64,000 bases of DNA, taken from the NCBI GenBank assembly GCA_016235815.1, contig JACRIM010000027.1, positions 1-64,000 of the forward strand, read 5' to 3'. This document shows, one piece after another, positions 1 through 8,429 of the stretch. The notes below the pieces were generated by a model. The model was not told where the DNA came from and did no database searches. It saw only the letters and a program-made list of their open reading frames with translations. The position numbers and the translations under genes were made by a program. Source of the DNA: Planctomycetota bacterium (GTDB taxonomy: Bacteria > Planctomycetota > Phycisphaerae > UBA1845 > UTPLA1). Every line of letters begins with the position of its first letter. The first letter of the stretch is position 1.

Positions 1-1335
1 AATCGCGAACAAATGCTTCTGCCCACGAACGATCAGCGTGTTGCCGATGATGGCCGGTGTGGCCATGGAAGGTTCGCCGATGGAGTTCTTGCCGAGCAGC
101 TTGAACTCGGGGCCGTCCTGCACGACATACACGTCGCCATCCTCACTGGTGAAATACAACTTGTCTCCGGCGCAGACGGGGGATGCGGTGAAGCCCGTCA
201 GACCCTTGCCGAGCCGTGCCTGGAAAATCTGCTTGCCGGTCTTGGCGTCGCAGCAGGACATGACGCCGTTGTCTTTGCAGAGATAGAGTCGCTCACCGAC
301 GATGATCGGCGTCTGCATGTAGGTGCCCTTGCCGGGCAGGCGGAAGGCGATGTGTTCGGAGGAGTTTTCATCGCGCTTCAGCTTCAATTTTCCCTTGGCG
401 GTGGGCTTGAAGGCATAGACGGGGTTTTCGAAACCGTGGCCGTTGGTGATGTAGATGAGATCGTGCGCGACGATGGGCGTGGGCACGGGGATATCGCCGC
501 CGCCGTGCATCTTCCAGATTTCTTCGCCGGTCTTCAGGTCATAGGCGCCGATGTGGCGATAGCCGTTGAGGATGACCTGATCCTTATAGACGGCCGGCGT
601 CGACCACGTCGGCACTTCCTTGCGCGGCGTCATCCACACGTCGGTGCCATCTTCAATATTCAGCGCCGCGACGAACGACCCTTTCTGCACGTCGCATTGC
701 ACGATGACTTTGTCGCCGTGGATCACCGGCGAACTGGCAAAGCCCCACTGGGCATCGGGCACTTCGTAGTAGCCGCTGTCGAGCGTGCCGAGATCGCGCT
801 TCCACAGCAGCGTGCCGGCCATGTCGTAACAATACATCCCCTCGGAGCCGAAGAAGGCAATGACGCGGCTGCCGTCGGTGGCCGGTGTGCAGTTGGCGTG
901 GCTTGCCTTGGTGTGGCGTTTGATCTGCGGCGTGCCCTCGAAGGCTGTCTTGGCCCAGAGCTGTTTGCCGGTCTTGAGGTCGTAGCAGAGGACCTGCCAC
1001 TGAAACTGCGAATCATCCTTCACCGGCGCGATATCGCCATAGAGGCCGACACGTAGTGGTTGCTCGCCCTTCGTGCGAACGGCCGTCGTAAGAAAGACGC
1101 GATCGCCCCAGACAATCGGCGACGAAAGCCCGAGACCCGGCGTTTCGGTTTTCCACAGGATGTTCTCACCCTTTTCAACATCCCAGGTGATCGGCGGCTT
1201 GGCATTTTCGGAAACGCCCGACGCCGCCGGACCGCGAAACTGCGGCCAGTTAGTTGTCGGCTCTCCGGACGCAGGGATGAGCGGCAAGAAGGTGGTGAGT
1301 GCGAAGGCCAGACGAGTGGTCGTTCGAAGGTGCAT
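1..1335 (-). CDS. PQQ-like beta-propeller repeat protein, secreted (3' end outside window)
   Basis: Reading the minus strand from the ATG at 1335 gives 445 open codons that run off the window edge, so the C-terminus is missing. The N-terminus has a hydrophobic signal peptide ending near PASGE, followed by the WPQFRGP motif typical of planctomycete PQQ-type propellers. Repeats of the form 'YDLKTGKQLW' and 'YDLKTGEEIW' then mark successive blades. A GGAGAGG Shine-Dalgarno sits just upstream. Family members are exported BamB-like propellers, and binding of PQQ is not implied. A long reading frame on the opposite strand is its shadow. The exact role is unknown. Confidence 0.9.
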   Translation of the reverse strand, partial: MHLRTTTRLAFALTTFLPLIPASGEPTTNWPQFRGPAASGVSENAKPPITWDVEKGENILWKTETPGLGLSSPIVWGDRVFLTTAVRTKGEQPLRVGLYGDIAPVKDDSQFQWQVLCYDLKTGKQLWAKTAFEGTPQIKRHTKASHANCTPATDGSRVIAFFGSEGMYCYDMAGTLLWKRDLGTLDSGYYEVPDAQWGFASSPVIHGDKVIVQCDVQKGSFVAALNIEDGTDVWMTPRKEVPTWSTPAVYKDQVILNGYRHIGAYDLKTGEEIWKMHGGGDIPVPTPIVAHDLIYITNGHGFENPVYAFKPTAKGKLKLKRDENSSEHIAFRLPGKGTYMQTPIIVGERLYLCKDNGVMSCCDAKTGKQIFQARLGKGLTGFTASPVCAGDKLYFTSEDGDVYVVQDGPEFKLLGKNSIGEPSMATPAIIGNTLIVRGQKHLFAI

Positions 1336-1613
1336 GGGTGATCCTCTCCGTTGGTTAGTCCCGGAGTGTAAACGAGCGTGGCAAAGTTGGTTAACGGAGG
1401 CAGCCGTGCGGACTGGATGCGATCGCGGGGAGACCCATTCTGCTGAGCCTAGCCGTCGGTGCTGCGGCGGATCGATTTGAAAAGCGGCGTCATGCCGGAC
1501 CGTCTCATCGCCACTTCGCCAGTGACAAGATTCCATCGTCTTTGTATGTTAGAATGTTGTCGTAGGAGTTCCCGACACCAACCGCTGCGCCGGGAAAAAT
1601 GAGGATATTGCAC

Positions 1614-1856
1614 ATGAACGGTTCAACTGAATGGCGAAAGCGAATCAGCATTGATCCCGCGATCCATCATGGTGACCCCTGCATTGCCGGGACGCGCGTG
1701 CCGATCGCCGTGATCGTTGGCAGCGTCGCGGAGAATGACACTCACGACCAGATTATTCAGAGCTATCCCCAGCTGACAAAGGAAGACATCCAAGCTGCCC
1801 TTCTGTTCGCCGCTGAGGCAGTGAACCGGTTTGATTACATTCCACTGGCGGGCTGA
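1614..1856 (+). CDS. DUF433 family antitoxin-like protein
   Basis: The 80-aa product has the DUF433 signature: 'RISIDPAIHHGDPCIAGTRV' near the N-terminus, then an HTH-like segment ending in an ED-x-AALLFAAE helix. DUF433 proteins resemble VapB antitoxins and usually precede PIN-like toxins, as here. I chose the ATG at 1614 because GAGG lies nine bases upstream. An in-frame ATG at 1599 would add five residues. The stop is nine bases before the next gene, so the two are almost certainly cotranscribed. Confidence 0.85.
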   Translation: MNGSTEWRKRISIDPAIHHGDPCIAGTRVPIAVIVGSVAENDTHDQIIQSYPQLTKEDIQAALLFAAEAVNRFDYIPLAG

Positions 1857-1864
1857 TTTTGAAT

Positions 1865-2230
1865 ATGGGCATACGCATCAAGGTTGATGAGGATCTTCCG
1901 TCCGACATCGCCGCCATGTTGAGGGCCGCCGGTCACGACGCGGTGTCTGTTGTGGAGCAGGGCCTGACGGGCACAGCGGACGAAGCGCTGTGGCCGATTG
2001 TTCAGCGCGAGACACGATGCCTGTTCACTGCTGACAAGGGCTTTGCAGACATCCGAATTCGACCACCGGGATCGCACAGCGGCGTTGTCCTCTTTCGGTT
2101 GCCATTTGAATCCAGAGCAGGGTATATCAGGCTGGCACAGTTCTTTGTTCGCCAGTTCGATCTTAACGAAACTCGTGGGGCCATCATTGTTGTATCGCCG
2201 GATGAGATTCGTATTCACCGTGGGGAATGA
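1865..2230 (+). CDS. DUF5615 family PIN-like protein (putative toxin)
   Basis: The product is about 121 aa, starts 'MGIRIKVDEDLP' and has 'TADKGFAD' mid-protein. Together these are the acidic motifs of the DUF5615 branch of PIN-fold nucleases, in which Asp/Glu residues bind metal. It directly follows the DUF433 gene, the usual antitoxin-toxin order. A TTG at 1859 is a possible earlier start. RNase activity is inferred from the fold family only. The pair probably forms a VapBC-like type II toxin-antitoxin module. Confidence 0.82.
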   Translation: MGIRIKVDEDLPSDIAAMLRAAGHDAVSVVEQGLTGTADEALWPIVQRETRCLFTADKGFADIRIRPPGSHSGVVLFRLPFESRAGYIRLAQFFVRQFDLNETRGAIIVVSPDEIRIHRGE

Positions 2231-2240
2231 ATAGAAGCGA

Positions 2241-2372
2241 TTAGCTTCTGATGTATTTCTCCTTCCCCCAGAGCTGCGCCAACTCAACAAGCACCTTGAC
2301 GGCGTTTTCCATTTGCTTAAGCACGACGAATTTGAGCGGGAAGTGGAAGTTGTGCACGCCGACGGCCGTAAC
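2241..2372 (-). pseudogene. Decayed copy of the 3' end of pepT
   Basis: Reading the minus strand gives 'GVHNFHFPLKFVVLKQ' followed by 'MENAVKVLVELAQLWGKEK', then YIRS and a stop. This matches the last ~38 codons of the intact pepT at 5053-6282, with scattered substitutions and clearly over 80% nucleotide identity by eye. Upstream of about 2372 the similarity stops abruptly, so the enzyme body is absent. It is a fragment from a partial duplication or a deleted second pepT. Confidence 0.85.
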
Positions 2373-2716
2373 TGGCGTTGAACGGGGATGGCGCATTCCC
2401 GGTCGTCACTCGTTCCTATCAATTGCGGTGCTGGGAGGGCCTGCAAAGGTGTGACGTAAAGTGTGAGCGGGACAGGAGTTGTGACGGTGGTACCGGTGAA
2501 ATGGAATGGGCTGGCGTATTTTCTTTAAAAAAGACTGACGGTTGGTGAGGATTCCACGTTGCGCAGGCAGCGTGACGAACGACTTAAGAATGCAGAGCGA
2601 GTTACACGCATAATAGTAGAGCTGCGTGAGGGCGTCGGAACTTGCGTGAGTGAATGCCGAGTATTCGCGATTCGAGCGCCATGGCGTGTTGGGCGATTCA
2701 ACAGGAGAGGACAATC
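2373..2716. other. Intergenic region without a recognisable gene
   Basis: About 340 bases lie between the pepT remnant and the secreted propeller gene. Short open frames exist on both strands, but none shows protein-like composition. The distal part contains the AGGAGAGG ribosome-binding site of the next gene at about 2703-2710. Confidence 0.5.
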
Positions 2717-4840
2717 ATGAACTGGCGATTCTCCCGGATCATTGTGCCCGTACTTTGTGTCTTACTCTACCCGGGGACCGCGCAGCACGGACTGGCTCAG
2801 CCGAGAGAATCCGTGCCGTTGGCTCGGGAATCATGGTGCGAACCTGCCCCGCTAATGGTTCCGCGCGGCTTTGGTCCTTCGCAAGCGCCGCCGGGAAGCG
2901 TGCAGGTGAATCTCAATTCAGATGGGATGAATATTTTCTACGACGCTGCCAATGAACCGACGATCGCGATTGATCCGACAAACCCGCAACGGATGGTGAT
3001 TTGTTGGCGGCAGTTCGACACCATCGAGTACGGGTTTCGACAGGCCGGCTATGCGTACTCGTCGGATGGAGGTCAGACGTGGACCAACGGCGGCGTTATT
3101 GATCCAGGGCAGTTTCGAAGCGATCCGGTCTTGTCTGCAGGTCCCAACGGCGATTTCTATTTTTGCAGCCTGAAGATTGATGATCTGGGATATTTGTCCA
3201 ACGATCTCTTTGTGTCACACGACGGTGGCGCGACGTGGACGCTTCGAAGCACACCCGGCGGAGGCGACAAGCCGTGGATGATCGCGGACCAGACGGCCGG
3301 GCCCTATAGCGGCACGATCTATTTCGATTCGAATCAAGGTGGCAGTGCGCGGTCGATTGACGGAGGATTTAGTTGGTTGTCCACGTTCAGCTTCACCGGA
3401 CTGGGAACGATGGCGATCGGACCCGGCGGGCAGGTCTATTGCGGAGGCGGTTTCAGCGGCACATTTTACATTTCACGATCAACCAATGGAGGCCAATGGT
3501 TTGATTTCAGCGAAGTCAACATGGGGGGAACCATCGGCTTCGCCGGTCCCAACCCCGAAGGGCTGCTCGGACAAGCGTCCGTCGCCGCTGATCCACTGAA
3601 TGCGTCCCGAGTGTACATGTTGTGTTCCGTGAATGGCCCGGGAGCAGACCCTCTTGATGTGAAGTTCGCGAGGAGTATTAACGGCGGAATCACCTGGGAA
3701 CCACCGGTGCGCGTAAACGATGATCCATCGAACGCGGAGAATTGGCAGTGGTTCGGGACGATGTCGATCGCGCCCAACGGACGCTTGGACGCCATCTGGA
3801 ATGATTCGCGCAATTCACCGACGGAAGACAACTGTCAGCTGTACTACGCCTATTCATTGGATGGGGGGACCACCTGGTCTCAGAATCGGCCGCTGACGCC
3901 GTTATGGAACAGCTTCGTGGGTTGGCCGACGCAGGCCAAGATCGGGGACTATTACCACATGCTATCCGACAACGACGCGGCCAACCTTGCCTATTCCGCG
4001 ACCTTTAATGGCGAACAAGACGTGTATTTCACCAGAATTCTGTGGAACGACTGCAATCGCAACGGCGTTGCCGATGACGTGGAACTTGCCGGCGGCATGC
4101 ACGATTGCAACGGCAATGGAATGTTGGATGAATGCGAAGAAAGCCCGTTGCGCGACTGCAACGGGAATCTCGTGCCGGACTTCTGCGACATTCTAGGAGG
4201 TATGCCGGATTGCAACGACAACGACATTCCTGACGAATGTGAGCCTGACCTGTGCGCGCCGCTTCCAAATCCGATGGCATTCGAATTGCCCCCCACACCG
4301 ATCAGCACCAGCTCCATACGAATGGTTGCGGTTGAAGCCATCGACGAACGAAGCCCGCCAGTGCATTACGCCTTCCTCTACACGGGCGGGTTCGGGGGGC
4401 ATAACTCTTCCTTCAGCGGCCGCGAGTACATCGACACGAATCTGCCGCGGGCGAATTGGCCTTACCCTTACCAAGTGGCCGCTGCGGATTCAGCGAACAA
4501 TAGTTCTTGGTATTCTCCGGAGTCCGTCGGCTCCACTATGATCGAGACGCCGACCGGAGTTTCGATCGGCATCGTGACATCCACGTCCATCGCGCTTGCG
4601 GCGACAGGTACTTTTTCCAACACAGGGCTTGGCCAAACCGGGTTCTATTTCGAGATGACGCCGGCCGGGGGCACTGGAGCAAATCAGTGGGTGTCATCTT
4701 CGTCCACAACGGTTACTGGATTGTCGCCGGGAACACTCTATCGAATTCGTGTTAAAGCCCGGAATTGGCAGGCCTTTGAGACGCCATTTACGCCTCGTGT
4801 TCCTGCGCGAACACAGGGAGGTGACCCGTACGCATTTTGA
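2717..4840 (+). CDS. Secreted sialidase-like BNR-repeat protein with Asp-Cys-Asn repeats and FnIII-like domain
   Basis: The product is 707 aa, with a signal peptide in the first ~28 residues. The N-terminal two-thirds is a BNR/sialidase-type propeller with Asp-box-like motifs (SSDGGQTW, SHDGGATW, SINGGITW, SLDGGTTW). About residues 445-515 hold four acidic repeats such as 'DCNGNGMLDECE', probably calcium-binding. The C-terminus looks like a fibronectin type III domain (TVTGLSPGTLYRIRVKARN). I chose the ATG at 2717 for its AGGAGAGG site. No sialidase catalytic residues could be assigned, so an enzymatic role is uncertain. A surface or secreted role is likely. Confidence 0.85.
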   Translation: MNWRFSRIIVPVLCVLLYPGTAQHGLAQPRESVPLARESWCEPAPLMVPRGFGPSQAPPGSVQVNLNSDGMNIFYDAANEPTIAIDPTNPQRMVICWRQFDTIEYGFRQAGYAYSSDGGQTWTNGGVIDPGQFRSDPVLSAGPNGDFYFCSLKIDDLGYLSNDLFVSHDGGATWTLRSTPGGGDKPWMIADQTAGPYSGTIYFDSNQGGSARSIDGGFSWLSTFSFTGLGTMAIGPGGQVYCGGGFSGTFYISRSTNGGQWFDFSEVNMGGTIGFAGPNPEGLLGQASVAADPLNASRVYMLCSVNGPGADPLDVKFARSINGGITWEPPVRVNDDPSNAENWQWFGTMSIAPNGRLDAIWNDSRNSPTEDNCQLYYAYSLDGGTTWSQNRPLTPLWNSFVGWPTQAKIGDYYHMLSDNDAANLAYSATFNGEQDVYFTRILWNDCNRNGVADDVELAGGMHDCNGNGMLDECEESPLRDCNGNLVPDFCDILGGMPDCNDNDIPDECEPDLCAPLPNPMAFELPPTPISTSSIRMVAVEAIDERSPPVHYAFLYTGGFGGHNSSFSGREYIDTNLPRANWPYPYQVAAADSANNSSWYSPESVGSTMIETPTGVSIGIVTSTSIALAATGTFSNTGLGQTGFYFEMTPAGGTGANQWVSSSSTTVTGLSPGTLYRIRVKARNWQAFETPFTPRVPARTQGGDPYAF

Positions 4841-4867
4841 GGTTCCTCACGTCTCATGGACACCGGG

Positions 4868-5008
4868 TTACGAGGTAATGCCTTTGACTTCAAATTGGGC
4901 CGGGCTTTGGTAGCCCAGAGTCGAGTGGAGCCGTTGACGGTTGTAATGCACTTCGATGTGCTTTAGCACATCGGTTCGGGCCTGATTGCCGTTGCAGAGG
5001 CTCGTTTG
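4868..5008 (-). mobile_element. IS3-family transposase C-terminal remnant
   Basis: The minus-strand frame gives 'NQARTDVLKHIEVHYNRQR' followed by LHSTLGYQSPAQFE, the classic C-terminal signature of IS3-family OrfB integrases. An in-frame stop at 5009-5011 ends the frame upstream and no DDE core remains, so only the tail survives. It lies between the secreted propeller gene and pepT, near the second pepT fragment. Inverted terminal repeats were not identified. Confidence 0.82.
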
Positions 5009-5052
5009 TCAATCGTGCGACAGTAGAACCCGGCGAAGTGCAGAGGAGTTTT

Positions 5053-6282
5053 TTACTTCTCCTTCCCCCAAAGCTGCGCCAACTCCACCAGCACCTTGAC
5101 CGCGTTTTCCATTTGCTCCAGCACGGCGAACTCCAGCGGCGAGTGGAAGTTGTGCATGCCGACCGAGAGGTTCGGCGTCGGCAGGCCCATGACACTGAGT
5201 TTCGAGCCGTCGGTGCCGCCGCGGATGGATTTGTAGTGTGGCGTCATGCCCACGCGCTTGATCGCCTCTTCCGCAAGTTTGCAGGCGCGAGGTTCCTTTG
5301 CCAGATGCTCCAGCATGTTGCGGTATTGCTCCATCACATCGATCTTGATGGTCACGCCGGGGAACTCGGCTTCGATTGTCTTCGCGACGGCGCGGAGGAT
5401 GTCGGCTTGCGTCTTTAGCTCGGCCGTAACGAAGCTCCGCAGGAGCACCTTGATCTTTGTCTCAGGGACACCGCCTTCGATCACATAGGGATGAAGGAAT
5501 CCAACGCGGCCTTCCGTCGTCTCCGGCGCGAGGGTGTGCCACGGCAGGCGCGAGACGAATTCGGCGGCAAGGCGAATCGCATTGATCATGCGGCCTTTCG
5601 CGTAGCCGGGGTGGATGTTCTTGCCGGTGATCGTCACCGTCGCCATGTCGGCGGACCAGGTTTCATTTTCGATGCCGCCTTCGCCGTCGCCGTCGAGGGT
5701 GTAGGCGCAGATGGAGTCGATCTTCTTCAAGTCGAGCTTGTCGGTGCCGTGGCCGATCTCTTCATCGCAGGTGAAGAGGATGCGAATGGGGCCGTGCTTC
5801 AGCTCGGGGTGAGCGAGCAGATGCGCGATGGAAGTCATGATGACGGCGACGCCGGATTTGTCGTCAGCGCCGAGCAGCGTGGTGCCGTCGGTGGTGATGA
5901 GGGTCTTTCCTTTCATCGCTTCCATGCCGTCGGTCTCGCTGACCTTGATGACGCGTGACGGGTCGCCGGGCAGGGTGATGTCCTTGCCGTCGTAGTTTTT
6001 GTGGATGACGGGCTTGACGTTCTTCGCGGTGAACTCGGGCGACGTGTCGACGTGCGAGCACCACGCAATGGTCGGCGCACCGGGGACGTTGCCGGGAAGC
6101 GTACCCATGACGATGCCGTGCTCGTCCTGCTTGGCGTCGGTGATGCCCATGGCGCGAAGCTCTTCGGCGAGCATCTTGCCGAGGACGAGCTGGGTGGGCG
6201 TGCTGGGGTAAGTCTTGGAATCCTCGGCGGCAGTGGTTTCGACTTTGACGTAACGCAGAAAGCGATCGAGCAGGGTATCCAC
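5053..6282 (-). CDS. pepT: Peptidase T (tripeptide aminopeptidase)
   Basis: The 409-aa protein is full length for the M20B family. It is a cytosolic dizinc metallopeptidase that releases N-terminal residues from tripeptides. Visible catalytic features are the 'SHVDTS' motif (H77, D79), 'GADDKSG' with bridging D140, 'TCDEEIG' with general base E174 and ligand E175, and a His-rich C-terminal stretch. It starts at an ATG and stands alone. A decayed copy of its last ~38 codons lies at 2241-2372. Confidence 0.95.
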   Translation of the reverse strand: MDTLLDRFLRYVKVETTAAEDSKTYPSTPTQLVLGKMLAEELRAMGITDAKQDEHGIVMGTLPGNVPGAPTIAWCSHVDTSPEFTAKNVKPVIHKNYDGKDITLPGDPSRVIKVSETDGMEAMKGKTLITTDGTTLLGADDKSGVAVIMTSIAHLLAHPELKHGPIRILFTCDEEIGHGTDKLDLKKIDSICAYTLDGDGEGGIENETWSADMATVTITGKNIHPGYAKGRMINAIRLAAEFVSRLPWHTLAPETTEGRVGFLHPYVIEGGVPETKIKVLLRSFVTAELKTQADILRAVAKTIEAEFPGVTIKIDVMEQYRNMLEHLAKEPRACKLAEEAIKRVGMTPHYKSIRGGTDGSKLSVMGLPTPNLSVGMHNFHSPLEFAVLEQMENAVKVLVELAQLWGKEK

Positions 6283-6354
6283 GGGTTCTCCTTGGTGTGT
6301 CGGATGTATGGGTATTTAACGGCGCGGGGCATGGGTGTGCAAACGGCGCACCGA

Positions 6355-7128
6355 TTAATAGTCGGTGCCACAATTTGCAATTGGATGGCCAATGCGCATA
6401 TGGATCGGCGAGGTGACGATGCGCGGTGTGTCGGGGTCTCCCCATGCGGCGGCGAGGTCGGTGCGGACGAGGTCGAGCGGGTCGCGGTTGTGGGCCTTCA
6501 TGTAACGCTGAGTGCCGGACCAGGAGGTGAGGTAGTTCACGTAGTTTGCGAGAGTCCAGGTCATGCGGCAGGCAAAGAGCGGCGTCGGTTTGATCTCGTC
6601 GAAAGGGAAGGGGACGTTTTCGTAACGGCTCTCGATGTGGTCGCGGTCCTTCGGCCAGTAGGGGCGGGTGATGTCGCGATAGAGGTGCATCATCACGGCG
6701 TCGACGGCGTTATCGACATGAGGAAGCGAGTAGCACCACACGGCGAGGAGGCCGCCGGGGGCGAGGACGCGTCGGACGTTTGCATAGAAGGCGTCAAAGT
6801 TGAACCAGTGCAGGGCTTGGGCGACGGCGACGAGATCGACCCTCGCGGGTTCAAGGGCGGCGGCCTCGGCCGTGGCAACGCGGTATTCGATGCGCGGATG
6901 CGCTGCGGCATGGCTGATCTGCTCAGCGCTGGCATCGGTGGCGATGACGCGATCAAAGTGCTCGGCCAGCATGACGGCGGCCTGGCCATTGCCGGTGCCG
7001 ACATCCCACGCGAGAACGCGGCGCGGGCAGAGAGAGGCAAGGTAGGCGAAAAGCTCGGGCGGGTATGTGGGCCGGGCTTGGGCGTAGAGAGCGGCGTGGG
7101 CGGAAAAGTGGTCTTTGAAAATGGCCAT
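6355..7128 (-). CDS. Class I SAM-dependent methyltransferase
   Basis: The product is 257 aa. Motif I 'WDVGTGNGQA' (residues 41-50) binds SAM, motif II-like 'VIATDAS' follows, and 'ALHWFNFDAFYANVRRVLAPGG' spans the usual post-motif region. The N-terminal 'FSAHAALYAQARPTYP' is typical of the trans-aconitate/Tmt1-like methyltransferase group. The substrate is unknown. The gene begins just downstream of a short gene on the same strand and precedes pepT, but a shared pathway is not evident. Confidence 0.85.
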   Translation of the reverse strand: MAIFKDHFSAHAALYAQARPTYPPELFAYLASLCPRRVLAWDVGTGNGQAAVMLAEHFDRVIATDASAEQISHAAAHPRIEYRVATAEAAALEPARVDLVAVAQALHWFNFDAFYANVRRVLAPGGLLAVWCYSLPHVDNAVDAVMMHLYRDITRPYWPKDRDHIESRYENVPFPFDEIKPTPLFACRMTWTLANYVNYLTSWSGTQRYMKAHNRDPLDLVRTDLAAAWGDPDTPRIVTSPIHMRIGHPIANCGTDY

Positions 7129-7157
7129 GGCGCAGAGAACGCGCGATGAATGAAGGA

Positions 7158-7337
7158 TTACGAGGCTTCTGCAATTGGCTTTGGCTGGGACGGAAGCGGT
7201 TCTGTGATGTAGGTTGCGGGTTGCGACTTCGCCCCTTCACGGAGCATGTCGGCATAACGCTTCGGATCGGAACCGCAGGCCTCGGCGAGCTTTCGCCGGA
7301 TTTCTCGAAGTTCATCGATCAAAGGGATCTCGATCAT
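7158..7337 (-). CDS. Small conserved-type protein, 59 aa, antitoxin-like
   Basis: This short frame begins 'MIEIPLIDELREIRRKLAEA' and ends PIAEAS. GGGAG lies eight bases before the ATG at 7337. The first 40 residues are a charged amphipathic helix pair ('DELREIRRKLAEACG', 'DPKRYADMLREGAKS'). From memory, small proteins of this style often sit beside toxin genes in cyanobacteria and planctomycetes. No partner toxin lies beside it here, so it may be an orphan. Function unknown. Confidence 0.6.
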   Translation of the reverse strand: MIEIPLIDELREIRRKLAEACGSDPKRYADMLREGAKSQPATYITEPLPSQPKPIAEAS

Positions 7338-7368
7338 GGGTTAATCTCCCACGTTGATTGTAGTGGAT

Positions 7369-7827
7369 TCACTTCGAATCGGCGCGATGATTGGTTTCAG
7401 CGGTTCGCTGTTTTGCAATTGAAACTGCAAAAAACACCATGCAGGCGAGGGCGAAGACCATCGGCGGCGGAAATTGCAAGGCGAGGCAGATCATGAAGAG
7501 GATGGTCGTGAAAAGGATGTTCACAAGGGTGAGCGTTCGCAGGCGGCCGGCGGCGGCGACGGGGCCGAGGGCGATGAGGTTCAGGATGCCGACGTAGAGC
7601 AGGAGGGCCGAGTAGCTGGCGTTGAGGATGTTAACGGTATGCCAGCCAGTCGGGTGGAAGGGGCCGAGGTCGACCTTGAAGGCACGCAGGGCTTCGTCTG
7701 CTCGTATTTCGGCGGGGTCGGTGGGCGCCATGAAGAGGGATTTATAGACGGCGAGCAAATGGATGCAGCCGAAGAGGAGGAGCGTGATGGCGCCGGCCTT
7801 GAACCAGCCATGTCCGGGTCGTTTCAT
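7369..7827 (-). CDS. Small integral membrane protein, four predicted TM helices
   Basis: The product is 152 aa from the ATG at 7827, which has GAGGTGG just upstream. A longer in-frame extension to 8019 has no protein-like character and overlaps the next gene. Hydrophobic spans are near 'AGAITLLLFGCIHLLAVY', 'ASYSALLLYVGILNLIAL', 'LTLVNILFTTILFMICLAL' and 'MVFALACMVFFAVSIA'. An amphipathic loop with PTDPAEIRADEALRAFKVDLGPFHPTGW lies between the first two. It resembles small uncharacterised four-helix membrane proteins. No function can be assigned. Confidence 0.75.
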   Translation of the reverse strand: MKRPGHGWFKAGAITLLLFGCIHLLAVYKSLFMAPTDPAEIRADEALRAFKVDLGPFHPTGWHTVNILNASYSALLLYVGILNLIALGPVAAAGRLRTLTLVNILFTTILFMICLALQFPPPMVFALACMVFFAVSIAKQRTAETNHRADSK

Positions 7828-7847
7828 TTGAAGCCACCTCACCAGCC

Positions 7848-8423
7848 TTAGTCTATTCGCTGAAAGATGAACTCCCAATCCGGGCCATCGTTTTCGGGGT
7901 ACTGGGAAACGTCGGTTTGCATGTGAAGCGAAGATTGATGTTTGTATTCTTGTGCATCGTCGCGAGACACCCACACGCGGTAAGTGCCTGGCCTTACCGT
8001 TAAGACATGCTGAAGGCACTTGTCTCCTAACTCAAGCATATTACCAAATCCGATCTTGCCACTTGGAAGTTCAATTTGAACGGGATTGTTCACATTGCCC
8101 AACAACGGGCAAGGCATCTCGATAAGCGAAGACATGTCAGCTTGACAATCAATAACGCTAAACCTCGCCTTGTGAATCGAATCGACCAAAAGTGACCACA
8201 CCAGTGCCCGGGCTTTTGCGACTTCATTCAGATGCCGATTGAGGAACATTATCCAGTTACGTGGTTCCTCGGCCTCAGCCGCTGCTGCCTCCGCAGTTTT
8301 CCATGCGTGATCCACAAAATCTTTACTATTAAGCTCGCACTCTAAGTCCATAACGACAAGGTAGTAGCCGAATGTCGCGACTACTGAATCCACAGTAACT
8401 TGTCTCTCAATCTCAAGTTTCAC
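7848..8423 (-). CDS. Hypothetical protein, 191 aa, atypical composition
   Basis: I do not recognise the family. The product is soluble-looking, acidic, and has no signal peptide. The N-terminal half is helical (DHAWKTAEAAAAEAEEPRN). The C-terminal half has beta-rich segments ending 'RPGTYRVWVSRDD' and DGPDWEFIFQRID. It starts with GTG at 8423, seven bases after the hydrolase stop, with no convincing Shine-Dalgarno. The DNA is visibly more AT-rich, with different codon use from its neighbours, which suggests recent acquisition. Confidence 0.6.
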   Translation of the reverse strand: MKLEIERQVTVDSVVATFGYYLVVMDLECELNSKDFVDHAWKTAEAAAAEAEEPRNWIMFLNRHLNEVAKARALVWSLLVDSIHKARFSVIDCQADMSSLIEMPCPLLGNVNNPVQIELPSGKIGFGNMLELGDKCLQHVLTVRPGTYRVWVSRDDAQEYKHQSSLHMQTDVSQYPENDGPDWEFIFQRID

Positions 8424-8429
8424 GACTGG

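Noticed and set aside
13-1056. 347-codon plus-strand frame at the window start
   Set aside because: The minus strand encodes a clear PQQ-type propeller with a signal peptide, so this is its shadow.
6001-7149. 382-codon plus-strand frame across pepT and the methyltransferase
   Set aside because: It is antisense to two clear enzymes and has shadow-type composition.
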